Assembly (NCBI GenBank): GCA_035235625.1
Contig: CP141148.1
Coordinates: 21,143,057 to 21,207,056 of the forward strand
Source of the DNA: Saururus chinensis
Taxonomy: Eukaryota > Streptophyta > Magnoliopsida > Piperales > Saururaceae
Length of the DNA stretch: 64,000 nt
Direction: 5' to 3'
Part shown: positions 10,801 through 21,553 of the stretch, in pieces
Layout: each line of letters begins with the position of its first letter
Position numbering within the stretch: the stretch's first letter is position 1
Position numbers and translations under genes: made by a program
The notes under the pieces: model-generated
The model's database searches: none
What the model saw: only the letters and a program-made list of their open reading frames with translations
What the model was told of the DNA's origin: nothing

Positions 10801-13315
10801 AGATATTTTCATGCAGGATAATTACTTATGAGTGAGTATGGATTATGAATGAGAATGTGATCTAGAAGGAGACATTATATGATATGTATGATGTGATAGA
10901 CTGTGTGGAATGCCATAATATTTTCAAATTTACCAATTCATTGATCAAAACCTTGCTGAGTTTTATACTCACCCCAATTTTTGTGTTTTCTATTTTGGGG
11001 TTTCATGGTGCGACATGAAAACGATCAGGTCCCTTTGTATGAGGCGCGTATGGATGATGATTGTGTGTAGGTGTGAGAGTCCAGAGATCTTACTATCTTT
11101 ACTTAATTATTCTGCAGTTTGCTAGAACTCATGTTTGGTTGACTTTATCTCATACTTTATTCAGCCGTCGAGTCTTTAGACTTGTATCTGATGCTATGAC
11201 TTAAGCTATGTTTGATTGCTTTGTGTTGTAAGATTATGAGTTGGAGCATTGTAGACTAATTCAGATTTGGCATCCTTTATATTTTACTTATTTCCTCTTG
11301 CACAAAGATAAAGTGGTGCATCATTCCGTGTGTATTATACCCATTAGAGGGGTAAAGTCTTCCACAAGTCGTTAATTCGTCACCCCTGTGTGCTATGACC
11401 GTCTCTTGGACCAGGTTTAGCTCGGGTCTAGCGGGTGCCGGTGTAATGTCCCTGATTTTTCGACAATTTTTTGGGATTTTTCTTGCAATTTTTCTGGTCA
11501 TTTTTGGCGGGAAAATGTGACGCTTCGGTGTATGTGTATTTGTGTATTTTCCCCCGTATTTATACCCGTAGAGTCGGGTGTGGGGCTTAGTCGTAGGCCG
11601 CGGGCCTCGCTGCACGCTTACGGCATGAATTTTGGAGGTACAACACATGAACGGTAAGTGAACGCGTATTAGGGACATAGATGTAAAAATTAAAAGAGTA
11701 TACAAATATCAATCCGAAGATCGGATTACACAGAACGACTTCCAGAAGTTTTTTATACGTCCAATAACATTTTGTGAGAACCCGAGCTTGATTCCGGTCG
11801 CTCCGTTCTCCCTCCTCCGTCGTTGGATTTCATCGATTCTTGTCGGGATCCTCCTTGCCTCACCGCAATGAGTCCGTAGGTACCGGCTATGACCGCCGCC
11901 ATGGCCTCTTTGCTCCTCCATGAGGTATTGAACCTTTTTCGGGTTTTTTCTCCTTCAAATCCCGTTTTTGAGCTGTGGGGGTGCGATTTTGATGTTGTTT
12001 GCGGCCGCCCTCAACTAGACTTATGTTTGTTTGGCCGCTAGGAACCCATAGACGCTGACTAGAGACGCCCCCGTGCTTTCTTCGCTCCGTTGTGAGCTAC
12101 TGGTCTTTTGGTCGGGTTTTTATTACTATTTGCATCTCACTGTCCGTGGGATTTTTTGAGACGCCGGGATTTCCGGTCATCATCCGACCACCGGTAGGAC
12201 TCCATCCAGCCTACCTTGACCCGGTGTCGGTAGGGGTTTGCCGTTTCCGACCCCGCCTAGTCCCTATTGCCTTGCTTCGCCCGATTAGATGCTTTTGGTG
12301 CATCTCGGGTCGTTGCCATTGGCGAGCCGTGGGGCATTTGGCCATCGTGGGCTTTGCCCCGGCTCGGCGACAGTGAGGGTAAGCCTCGATTGGCCCGATT
12401 ATACACTCCACCCAGAATGGGCCGCTTGTCATTGCCCTATACCGTGCGAGATGCACAGCCGCCCGCACCATGGTTTTTGGTTGTGGGTGGCTATCAGCGA
12501 GGTCGCCGCTTTGATTGGCCATGGCTAGGGGCCTTAGCCCTGTCAGCCTTTGGTGGGCCTTGGGCCGCCTCCGTTCAGCCCTCTCCCCCGCCCCTTTGGG
12601 CCATGTGAGTATGTAGCCGTGTGTGCGGTTTAGGGTTTAGGCGCCGCATTCGTGCCGCTTGACCATCGGCTGGCTTTGCCACCGAGTGAAGTTGACACAT
12701 AGCCCTCCTCCACCTCTCCTCTGTCCTCGAGCATCGCCCCATGCCCTCCGCCCTTATGTGGGCCCTTGTGATGCGAAATCACCGCTGTTGGGTGTTGTCC
12801 ACGACCGATTTCGATGTCTTACGGCCGACCGAGTATTTCTCAGCCATTGACCAACCTTCAGTGAGTATACCCTTGACTTTTGGTCGCACCACCATTTACG
12901 TTGGCACAACCTTTCTCCTGGCCGCCCCTAGTGTGCCGCCGTGGTCGCAGATTGGGCCGCATTGATTCGTGTCACCCCGGTTTGGCCGTGAGTGCTTCCG
13001 GCATTTCCTAAAACCTTGGGACAACAACTCTCTCAGCTAGGCAATGCCTTTGGCCGCTAACTCTGCCGCCGACGCCACCACCGTCGTGTGCTTGCCATCA
13101 AACGTCATGATTACGAGGTAGGGGAGCTTTGAACTCGTAATTTCATGATAGCATGCTTTGAATGAGTAGCAGCATGCTAGGATTGTATGATGTAATGCTT
13201 TGGATGTTAAATTATGATCCGTTTGCATGATGTAAGATGATACATTATGCCATGTTGATATGCATATAACATGCATGTGAGTTGTAAGTATGTATGACGT
13301 ATGTGGAATTTGTAT

Positions 13316-13640
13316 GTGATAGTGATGGCTAGCATGTTTGTTGGTAAGCTGGTTTGAGTATGTGCTAGTGATGGCTAGCATGTATGTTTGTAAGCTACGT
13401 ATGTGTATGATGTATGTGCCAGTAATGGCTAGCGTGTTTGTTAGTAAGCTTCATAGGTGTATGTATGTGCTAGTGACGGCTAGCGAGTATGGATGTTTAT
13501 GTTTGTGTTAGTGACGGCTAGCGAGTATGGATGTGTATGTTTGCGCTAGTGATGGCTAGCGAGTTTGTAGGTAAACTATGTGTGGAGATATGTATGTATG
13601 CGCTAGTGATGGCTAGCGAGCATGTTTGTAAGTTACATAT
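13316..13640 (+). repeat. Palindromic GCTAGTGATGGCTAGC repeat block (C2)
   Basis: About seven copies of a near-palindrome GCTAGTGATGGCTAGC, spaced 34-57 bp, with TATGTGTATG-like spacers. Copies C3 (45262-45510, inverted, five units) and C5 (58747-58940, four units) have the same block with different copy numbers. Confidence 0.85.
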
Positions 13641-14394
13641 GTATGATAGTACGTGTATGTTATACGTATGTGTGATAGACATATGTATGTATGATGGCTA
13701 ATGGCCTATGCTATGGATCTGTGTAAGTGTATGTGGGCACAAGTATGGGCGATGGACAGTAAGAGGTGACAAAGCTTTCGTCTGGATTTGGATATGGATG
13801 TGGATGCGTAAGCATATGATGGAAGACAGGCGATGTAAGTTTGATGGGCAAGGATTGAAGTGGTTGGTTTGGTTTGGATCAGAGCGTATGTTTGGGGGAA
13901 TGGTCAGACAGTAAGAGTGTGCATAATTGTACAAGCATAACATACAGATTATGAAGTGAAAAGTAGGCTCAATATGTGAGGTATAAGTAAAAGGGTGACA
14001 ATTGGGTTTGGATCTAAGGAGCTTCATTTGATGATGTCAGTGTAAGATGATTTGGCCATAAGGGGATGGCAGAGTATGTAAGACTGTAAGATTTTGGTGT
14101 ACGGTGAGTTTTGTTGTGATATAGATGGATAAAGGAAGTTTGCTACCCTGACGAACTAGGGTTTCGAATCAGGCTCACGGTACGTTTGAGTGCTTGTGTA
14201 GCATAATTGTACCGCATAATTTACTTAATTCAAACTTGAATTATAAGCACAACTAATGATAGCGTTGTGAGTTTGAGACCTGAGGGTTCGACGGATTAAG
14301 TTTTGTGTTTGAGCTAGCTGATAATGAGTCGGCTGAGCGTTTCTCATGTCTTGCCATGGTGTTTATCCAGCGGGATGTTGTATGTGTGCTGTAT

Positions 14395-14820
14395 AAAGCA
14401 CCAGATGTCTGTTGCTCTGTTGAGAGCAATGTTTACTTTCGATTTGGTCTGTGTGTTGTATAAGCCCAGACGTTTGATGCTCTGTTGAGAGCAATGTTTG
14501 CTTTCGATTTGGTCTATGTGCTGTATTAAGCCCAGACGTTTGATGCTCTATTGAGAGCGTTGTATGATTCTGCCCAATAGTGGCACTGTATGATTCTGCC
14601 CAAGAGTGGCACTGTACGATTTCTGCCCAAGAGTGGCACTGTACGATTTCTGCCCAAGAGTGGCATTGGCACTATAAGACCCATTATTGTGGGCAATTCT
14701 ATGGCACTATAAGACCCATTATGGTGGGCAATTCTCTGGTATTATAAGACCCATTATGGTGGGCAATTCTTTGGCACTATAAGACCCATTATGGTGGGCA
14801 ATTGTATGACCCCTTATGTG
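14395..14820 (+). repeat. Three successive tandem-repeat blocks (C2)
   Basis: First come units of about 65 bp with CAGACGTTTGATGCTCT and TTGAGAGC, about three copies. Next are 27-29-bp units with TCTGCCCAAGAGTGGCACTG, about four copies. Last are 35-bp units with CTATAAGACCCATTATGG, four copies. All six family C copies have at least remnants of the TGCCCAAGAGTGGCAC block. Confidence 0.8.
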
Positions 14821-15039
14821 TGGGTATTTATGTTTGCGCGCTCAAGTAAGTAGTATCATGGACCTGCTCTTACCTATTTGATCCCGTGCCCCATGAGCAC
14901 TGGTGTGCCTTACCTTCGGAAAAGTCCATGGCATCTAGTCACTCCCTAGAGGTTAAGGTGATGCCCCTGTGACATTCTTTTCCATCTCGACGCTAGAGCT
15001 TATTAGTTGTAATGAGCTTCAGCGGTTGATAGTATGTGT

Positions 15040-15345
15040 ACGTCTGTAAGAGTATATGAGAATGAGCACGACTATAAGAGTATGAGTATGAGTATGAGTA
15101 TGAGTACGATTGTAAGAGTAAGACTATGAGCACGACTGTAAGATTATGATTCTGAGCAAGACTGTAAGCATAAGTTTCTGAGTAAGACAGCAAGTGTAAG
15201 ATGTACGAGTAAGGTCGTACGAGTAAGTGTAAGATGTACGAGTAAGGTAGTACGAGTAAGTATATGATTGTATGAGTAAGGTCGTACAAGTATGTGTAAG
15301 TTGTATGAGTATGCGTACGATGGTACGAGTAAGTTTGTAAGACCC
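15040..15345 (+). repeat. GTAAGAGTATGAG-type simple tandem block (C2)
   Basis: An array of GAGTATGAGTATGAG and GTACGAGTAAG motifs with no long open plus frame. The long minus frames 14993-15460 and 15124-15564 (Tyr/Ser-rich) are translations of this array and are not believed to be genes. Confidence 0.75.
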
Positions 15346-15657
15346 TGGATAAGGGTGTTTGTGTAAGTTTAATTTGATGGTATGATTTTGGCACGATGGT
15401 GCATTTGGTATGTTTTTGGCACGATGGTGCATTTGGTATATTTTTGGCACGATGGTGCATTTGGCATTGATTGTATGCGTATGAGCATTGTTATGATATG
15501 CTTGCTTGAGTGCTTCATGTTTGAGTTGCATGAACGCATCTATGTATGAATTTACTGAGTTCACTGTTTAGAACTCCCCTACTGGGTATTTTCCTACTGA
15601 GTATGAAAATACTCATTACCCTATTTTTTAGCCCCGTTGTTTGGGAGGCATTTGCAG

Positions 15658-15724
15658 GTTTGTGATGGAGAGCTCCTGGAGATGGATGCTCATTTCAGCG
15701 GTGGATTGATTCCCATTGACTCAG
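15658..15724 (+). other. Exon-like 67-nt segment in C2
   Basis: The segment is bounded by TTTGCAG| on the left and ACTCAG|GTATAT on the right, good 3' and 5' splice consensus. C5 (63239-63305) and the inverted C3 (43201-43135) have segments bounded the same way that are also exactly 67 nt. It contains GATGGAGAGCTCCTGG-like sequence. Its use as a real exon is an inference. Confidence 0.4.
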
Positions 15725-16130
15725 GTATATGCTTGACTCACTGTGAGTTTATTTTGTGCCACGATCTCATGTATTGGGTGAGACGAACATTAAGATGTTT
15801 ATGTATTCTGGACTTTAGTTTGGATTAGACTGTGGACTGTTATGGGACTTGCACTCAGGGATGCCTGGGAGGGATTTGTATTTAAAGTTATTCGTACGGT
15901 TGTTTTCAAGTAGCACCTGAGGATATTTGCTTTGGCCGTACGATGGTTAATCGAATGAGTAAAACTTTAGATGAGAAAAACTGATGTGTTATGTATTAAA
16001 TTATAAAACTATTCTATCAGGTTTCGTATTCCTCATTTTCTCCGATTTATAGCAGTTATATTGAAAAAAAATTTCGTGAATTTTGAGGAAAATATATGAA
16101 AATCTCAGGCGTTACAGCCAAAGCGTGACA

Positions 16131-17460
16131 ATTCAAGCCATAGAGGATGGGAGTTTAGCTAAAACTCCCTTTGGAGTTCTTCAAGTCATAGATGCTGCAA
16201 AAGCATTGTTCAACCACTTGATCTAACCTTCAAATTTGTTCTTTTAGAACGAAGTTGTTTTTTTGGGTAACTATATTTTTTCATCTCGCTCAGCTCTATA
16301 AGTATGTTGTTTAACCAAACCATGATGAATAATTATTAATTTTGTATCTTCTAACAGTGAAGGACATACAACTTGATCTAGAGAAAAACCCTCTATGCAG
16401 GGCAGTAGCTAATGTATGTAGCTGGAAGTTAGCCTACCAACAATGCCAACTTCTTCTTCGAAATTTAGTCTCATAGAGCTTATAATTTACATTCTATCTT
16501 TCCAAAATGGGAAAGGAAACATAGTTCAAGGAAACATGCACGTCATAGTTCATTTTATTACCATACAAATGTGTTAAAAATTATGTAGCCTGGTGCTATC
16601 AGATGTATTTGACAAGACAAATGATGGAAAACTATTGGCCAATAATTAGAAGCAAGCTCAGCCTCACTGCATGGATTGAGTAGAGCAATGAACCAAAAAT
16701 ACCTTATGTGACAATTAAGAAGCAATATGTCATTTATGTAAAAAGAATAAAGTTATACTTAGTTACCACAAATCCAATAGGATATAGAAAAGAAAATTGA
16801 AACGAAAGATTAATCTTTTAATCTACATTTAAGTATTAGTTTTTCTACGTAACTATGCGTTTATAGGAGTATCTTCATGAAAATTGCTTTAACTATGTGT
16901 TTAATGTTGATTAATTCTTCATATTATATAAGGTGCAATTGTTTCAAAGATAATGAGTTGTTGTTAAAGCACAAGGGTAGAGATGGAAATGACATGTTAG
17001 GGTCAGGAACCTGCCATAGCACAATCCAACAATTTATTTTATAAATTCACATAAGGGTACTAATAAAGCACATAAATCCAGGATAGAAATTTAGAATTCA
17101 ACAAGGACCACAAGGATGAGTGTAGATAATTTGTTTGTATTTTTGTATTAATGCAAAAAAAATTAATAGAGGACATATGTTGTAATTATATCCTCAAAAT
17201 AAGTTGGGAGAGAACATTTGGCTTGTTCTCCACAAGGTCTTTTCAAGAGTTCAATTTTATGAAACTCATAGTGAACAATTCCAATTTGAACATATTGCAA
17301 TGCAAAGGATCAATTAATTGGTAAAAGAGTGATTGAAACCTAACTGGAATTGTATGTTCTTATCCATTTTTTCTTTCTTCCAAACCTCATTACCTGTGCC
17401 ATTGAAATTATAGAACAATATTAAAATATCAATATATGTAGGAATTACTTCCTTCACATT
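16131..17460. other. AT-rich intergenic DNA
   Basis: Right flank of the family A LTR. I see no coding signature, RNA gene or well-bounded repeat. A polypurine-like AAAAAGAATAAAG stretch near 16740 has no partner signals. Confidence 0.5.
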
Positions 17461-17469
17461 ATATATATA

Positions 17470-17910
17470 TGATCAAAGAGTACTACTTCATAAAATTTAA
17501 AATATCTACTCCAAGCCATAAGAACATTGGCCTACTCCTCATGCAATTGGTTTATAAAGTTCTCATCTTCCACATCTTCTATCTCATGTGGTGGCTCAAC
17601 AACACCATCTTCTTTAACATATGTCTCAATATCCACATTGTTGTTCTCATAGGCCTCAAACAACCTATCACTCACAACACCTTGAATAGTGAGTCTTTTG
17701 AAGGTAGTTGTGGATGGCTACACATGAGATAACTATCTCTCTGGATATTGAAGGAGAAAGGTGTCATCATACTCAATATAGGATACAATTTCTTCAACAC
17801 TGCAAGAGATTGCTTAATCACATTCCTCAACGTTTCATGGGAATCATTAAATACTTCTTGTCTCATCCTAGTTGGATCATGTCACGTAAATTCTAGTAAC
17901 TAATAACATA
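17470..17910 (-). pseudogene. PIF/Harbinger transposase, C-terminal part
   Basis: The minus strand reads DPTRMRQEVFNDSHETLRN, then VIKQSLAVLKKLYPIL and a Q about ten residues on. One frameshift later it reads IVISCVAIHNYLQK, and after a second, SDRLFEAYENN. This is the end of a DDE_Tnp_4 (PIF/Harbinger) transposase, whose usual pattern is FN.RH..LRNVIER.FGVLK.R.PIL followed by I..AC..LHNF. The family cuts and pastes DNA transposons and inserts at TTA/TAA. The DDE core between this and the piece at 18.4 kb is missing or scrambled. It is not functional. Confidence 0.78.
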
Positions 17911-18409
17911 CATTCTGATACGACATCAAGAAGGATCTTTTGTTTGTATATGCAACATCACCTAGATAATATATTTGCATTGTGAAGATAAATAAAAAAA
18001 ATTATCATAAGCGTAGAATACCTACATATCATGTAGAATTTAAAACGAGTTTCTTACCAGGTAGAGGGATTGGAAAATTACTATTTGGTTGAAAAATAAC
18101 TGAATGTAGAACCTGATAATCATGTATTGTTCCCTCCTATCTAGTCCAAAAGAAAGCAAATATCATGTTGAAATTACATATTGCTAAAACATTTTGATAA
18201 TAATCTCCCCAGCCTCTACCCCTATAAGAAATTTATTTTTTCACAAGTATAACTGCCCCCTTCATAGAATTATAAATTATGTGTCAACAAACAATAATAC
18301 AAAACTGTAATATAGTGAAATTCATAATCATGATTTAAATAAGTATCATTTGTGGTGCTCTCTAGCAAACTCCATCATTGTTGTCAACACCTCATAATCA
18401 TGATTTAAA

Positions 18410-18490
18410 TCACCTTTTGATCACTACAAATTGCTCATTTTGAGCTAGGATTACATAGAACATAGCCATCTTCTCTTCTAATGATAAATT
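18410..18490 (-). pseudogene. PIF/Harbinger transposase, N-terminal scrap
   Basis: The minus strand reads MAMFYVILAQNEQFVVIKR before a stop. Harbinger transposases begin their conserved part with a similar VAMFL.ILAHN segment. It lies upstream of, and in the same orientation as, the C-terminal piece at 17.5-17.9 kb, so both probably come from one copy. Confidence 0.5.
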
Positions 18491-18499
18491 TTTACTATC

Positions 18500-19781
18500 T
18501 ACAAGTCATCCCTTCTCTTTAAAGTAAAAATAAAGAAACTTGAAGCCCTTTTGTGGTATCCACATCTAATCAAAACATTGCCCTAGGCTGCCTATCAACA
18601 ACTCATGTGTTTACATTCCACTAGTGAGTAATGAAGTATTGTCTTGTATAGAGATTTCTTCTTACATAACTTAAGTCATTTCCAAACAAGACCAATAAAT
18701 GCAATCTTCATTATCATCCTATTTTTTCCCATCTCCTATAAAAAGATAACAAGTTTAAATTGAATTTTCAAATGGAGCCCAAATAAGATCATTGTAGAAA
18801 CCATACTTTATATCATGTATAACATAATAATTGTATAATAATAAAGGAATACAAGTAGCATGCAAAGGTTTTGGAGCCTAAACAAAATATGATTTCAAAT
18901 TTATTGGTTTCAATGATGAGCTTGTGCAAAAAATAAGTTATTGTTCCTTTCATGATGAGCCTTTGTAAGGAAACTAGTTGAAAATCTATATTAGTACTAG
19001 AAAACATAGTATTCAACTGTGTCGGATAATAGCTGATTTTAGTAAAAAAAGGTAATAAGTCAACACACCTAGCAACTTATGGACATGTTATCAGTTAGAA
19101 CAAAAGTAATTACTATAGCTACTTTATACATTAGATACACATATAAACAGCCTACTCTATTGCATCGCAGTAGGACAAATTTGTGTGTGTTTACTAGAGT
19201 TGTCTCCATGTATTGATGGATTATTTAGCTTAGGGACACCTCGTTTGGATAAAACCAACACATCTCTAGGTTGACTACCAAGAGGAATTTGTAGTTCAGT
19301 GCTACCATCAACTATCTTCACATGTCATAAACTTCGACAATTAGAAAATTTGCTCGACAAAGAACACTTGCTTAACCAGGAAAAAGGTCTTAAAATTAAT
19401 TAAATATAAGTGTTTATTAATTTCATGTAGTGAACATCTCAGAGGTAGAATAACATTAATGCAAAAGAACAATTGCTGGCTACAAGGTATGATTGTTCAT
19501 AAGGATAACTGGATCTAGTAATGCAGATTAAGACACGATGAACAAAAAGCATATCAACTCCTCTAACAACTGAAGAGAGCCCAACAACACACACCTAAAG
19601 AATGCACATGGTTACCATATTAAAAAATCCTACAAAGAAGTATTTGTCTTTGCATATTGGTTTCCAAAATCAAATCTATAAGAAAATGAGAAATAAAGTA
19701 CATGCAATAGTTACACTAGGAGGGGAGCAAACACAAAACTGCTGCATCCTTCCTCAATTATTTGTCAAGGAGAGTGATATA
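18500..19781. other. AT-rich DNA, no gene recognised
   Basis: Probably the interior of the decayed Harbinger element or older intergenic DNA. The short frame at 18813-19016 has no recognisable motif. Confidence 0.45.
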
Positions 19782-19900
19782 TACCCAACAAACCCCCCAA
19801 GTGGGTTTCAGTTGGACATAACATATGGGCCTCACACAAAGCTCACTTGGGACTACACGCTCTATCCAACGAAAACCCACTTCGAGGGTTTTGTTAGGTA
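19782..19900. mobile_element. Small hairpin MITE
   Basis: Starts TACCCAACAAACCCCCCAAG and ends with its near-complement CGAGGGTTTTGTTAGGTA. The arms continue inward (GTGGGTTTCAGTTGG against CCAACGAAAACCCAC), giving inverted repeats of about 36 bp in a 119-bp unit. It could fold into one long hairpin. No clear target duplication was seen, so the superfamily is unassigned. The plus frame 19602-19901 runs into it by chance. Confidence 0.7.
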
Positions 19901-20469
19901 GATTCATTGGGTTATTTTTATTTTCTATCTGCTAATGCAAACAAAGTATAATTTTGATATGTAATCTTTGAAACATGAATGGAGTAAAAACAACTAGGCT
20001 TTTTCAATAGCCATGGGAGTGCTACAGTTAGTTGTCCTTCACAAAATTCATAATCCTATCCTAAGACAAATCCTAAATTTTATATAATACAAAGCCAACA
20101 TCTCATCGATTAATGTAGAGATGTGGAACGGGGAATATCTACAAATATACTGACAAAATATCAGCTTATCAAAGAAAAGAAATACCAAAAATACAACACC
20201 TTATACCCGCTATTGAGAGCATTGAAGTATTGAACAATTTTGAGTATTCATCCACTAAACCTACACATCTACATACATCTTCCACTACTCATCCATAATT
20301 CATAGACCACCACTTTAAGGGCAAAGACACATAGTTATTGGAAAACAGTAATTTAAATTACAAACATGACTAAAGAAATGTGAACGTGCAAAGAAGTCAA
20401 ATGATCTTGTACAAACATTTATTAAAGAAGATTCCTTATGAAAGAGGGAAGAAGTTGAATCTTTATTTA

Positions 20470-21185
20470 CTAGAGTGCCTTAATGATTGCCCCTTGGATC
20501 TCATCAATATAGCCAATTGAAAGACTTGACCCGAGATTTATGCCATCTCTTTGAATTTCAAGGATATCCTCAATATCAAGATATACAAAAAGGTCCTGAG
20601 GAGGACCCCTATTCAATAGGATAACAAAACTGAATGAGTGCCTCATTTTCTTACATGAATGAAAGAAGATGATGATTTCTCAAATAAGGCAATGCAGGGA
20701 AAAAAAGTTAAAAACACAAGACAGGGTACCACACCAATGTAAACACCTAAAATAGACATACTCTATAACCACATTCCCTTATTCAAATTATTTCTAAATA
20801 AATCTCACTGGATTTAATATGAGCAATAAGATGACAAAATCCAAAATAAGCAAGCAAAAGAATATTAATCGGAAGATATATGATGCTAGAAGTTATAGAA
20901 AGAAAGAAAAGACATATTATGGAATATCCCTCATTATACTAGAAGTTCGAATTGCAGAATTAGGGAAATGGATTTTCTAGAATAGTTGATTATTATTGAC
21001 TAAATGGCCTCACACCTCTTCGCAACACTATAAAAGCAAGCTCTACACACATTATCAATAGATTGGAAAAAGGATGCTTACCTTTTTCCAGCACCGAGAC
21101 TAGATGAAATGGTGTAAAACAATGTAATGGTTGCAATACTATTCACAATATTCAAAAGTCCATTAATAGTAGATAAAACTAGTCT
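20470..21185 (-). pseudogene. Two-exon 3' fragment of an unrecognised gene
   Basis: The minus strand shows an exon at 21185-21082, between a T-rich tract ending TTTTAG and a GTAAGC donor. Its only open frame encodes a hydrophobic segment, INGLLNIVNSIATITLFYTI, then SSSLGAGK. A second exon at 20608-20470 follows the acceptor GAATAG. It joins in frame and encodes GPPQDLFVYLDIEDILEIQ, then IGYIDEIQGAIIKAL and a stop. AATAAA lies six bases after the stop begins. Together this gives 80 codons, probably the membrane-anchored C terminus of a larger protein. No upstream exon was found and I do not recognise the family. It may be a gene remnant captured by or lying next to transposons. Confidence 0.35.
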
Positions 21186-21553
21186 CTAAAAAAAAATGAC
21201 ATTAATGCAATCAATTGTACTAAACTAAAATTACTCCTTCTGCGAGTTCTGTAGAGAACTTGTCCGCTCTCAAGTTTTAAACAAGAACAGAGAGTTAATC
21301 AGCACCCAAGTAAAAAAAAGTGAACAAGCACAAAAAGAAACAAAGTAGAGAGAGAGAGAGATCATCCATGGATTTTGATAAACTAGATTACAATAATCCC
21401 AACAAACACAAGTTCCTAAGAGAAAGTACATGAGAAATGTTCTAACAAGTCAAATTCTCCAATAACAAATACTTTCATTCAATATCCCAAGCAAATTAAA
21501 CTACATCATTAATATTGTCAAACACACATGCTATCTATCCTCCTCACTATCTT

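Larger units (their letters stand above)
11442..16116 (+). mobile_element. Family C LTR, subfamily alpha, copy C2
   Basis: Starts TGTAATGTCCCTGATTTTTC and ends CTCAGGCGTTACA. The two ends are inverted copies of each other (TGTAAYG...). Length is 4675 bp. The flanks GCCGG (11437-11441) and GCCAA (16117-16121) share GCC, a weak target duplication, and family A sequence resumes after it. The contents are a GC-rich front part (11.7-13.1 kb), a splice-donor-like site at 13117, tandem-repeat blocks (13.3-15.35 kb), and an exon-like 67-mer at 15658-15724. No gag or pol is present. It is either a solo giant LTR or a large non-autonomous element. Confidence 0.72.
6300..16130 (+). repeat. Family A LTR, copy 1, split by two nested LTRs
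   Basis: Segments 6300-8274, 10147-11441 and 16117-16130 read as one unit once the insertions at 8275-10146 and 11442-16116 are removed. Copy 2 at 26.06-27.87 plus 32.24-32.5 kb matches it piece by piece. Shared pieces include the TATA box (TATAAATA, 6713-6720; TATAAAA in copy 2), CCCATTTGGGAA, the CATGTGGGG stretch, GGGAGCATGTT and CTTGAGGACGGG-like tails. The unit ends AAAGCGTGACA at 16130, a gypsy-like LTR end. The left end is not fixed. The net length is about 3.2 kb. Confidence 0.6.

Noticed and set aside
12211-12965. Overlapping GC-rich frames on both strands in C2
   Set aside because: Several frames are open at once, as expected for GC-rich DNA. The counterparts in C3 and C5 shift frame through indels.
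13316-13640. Possible CRISPR-like array
   Set aside because: Repeats are short palindromes with uneven, related spacers in a plant LTR. This is a minisatellite, with no cas genes.
15040-15564. Long minus frames (146 and 155 codons, Tyr/Ser/Leu-rich)
   Set aside because: They are translations of the GTAAGAGTATGAG arrays and overlap in two frames. No domain, and the arrays vary between copies.
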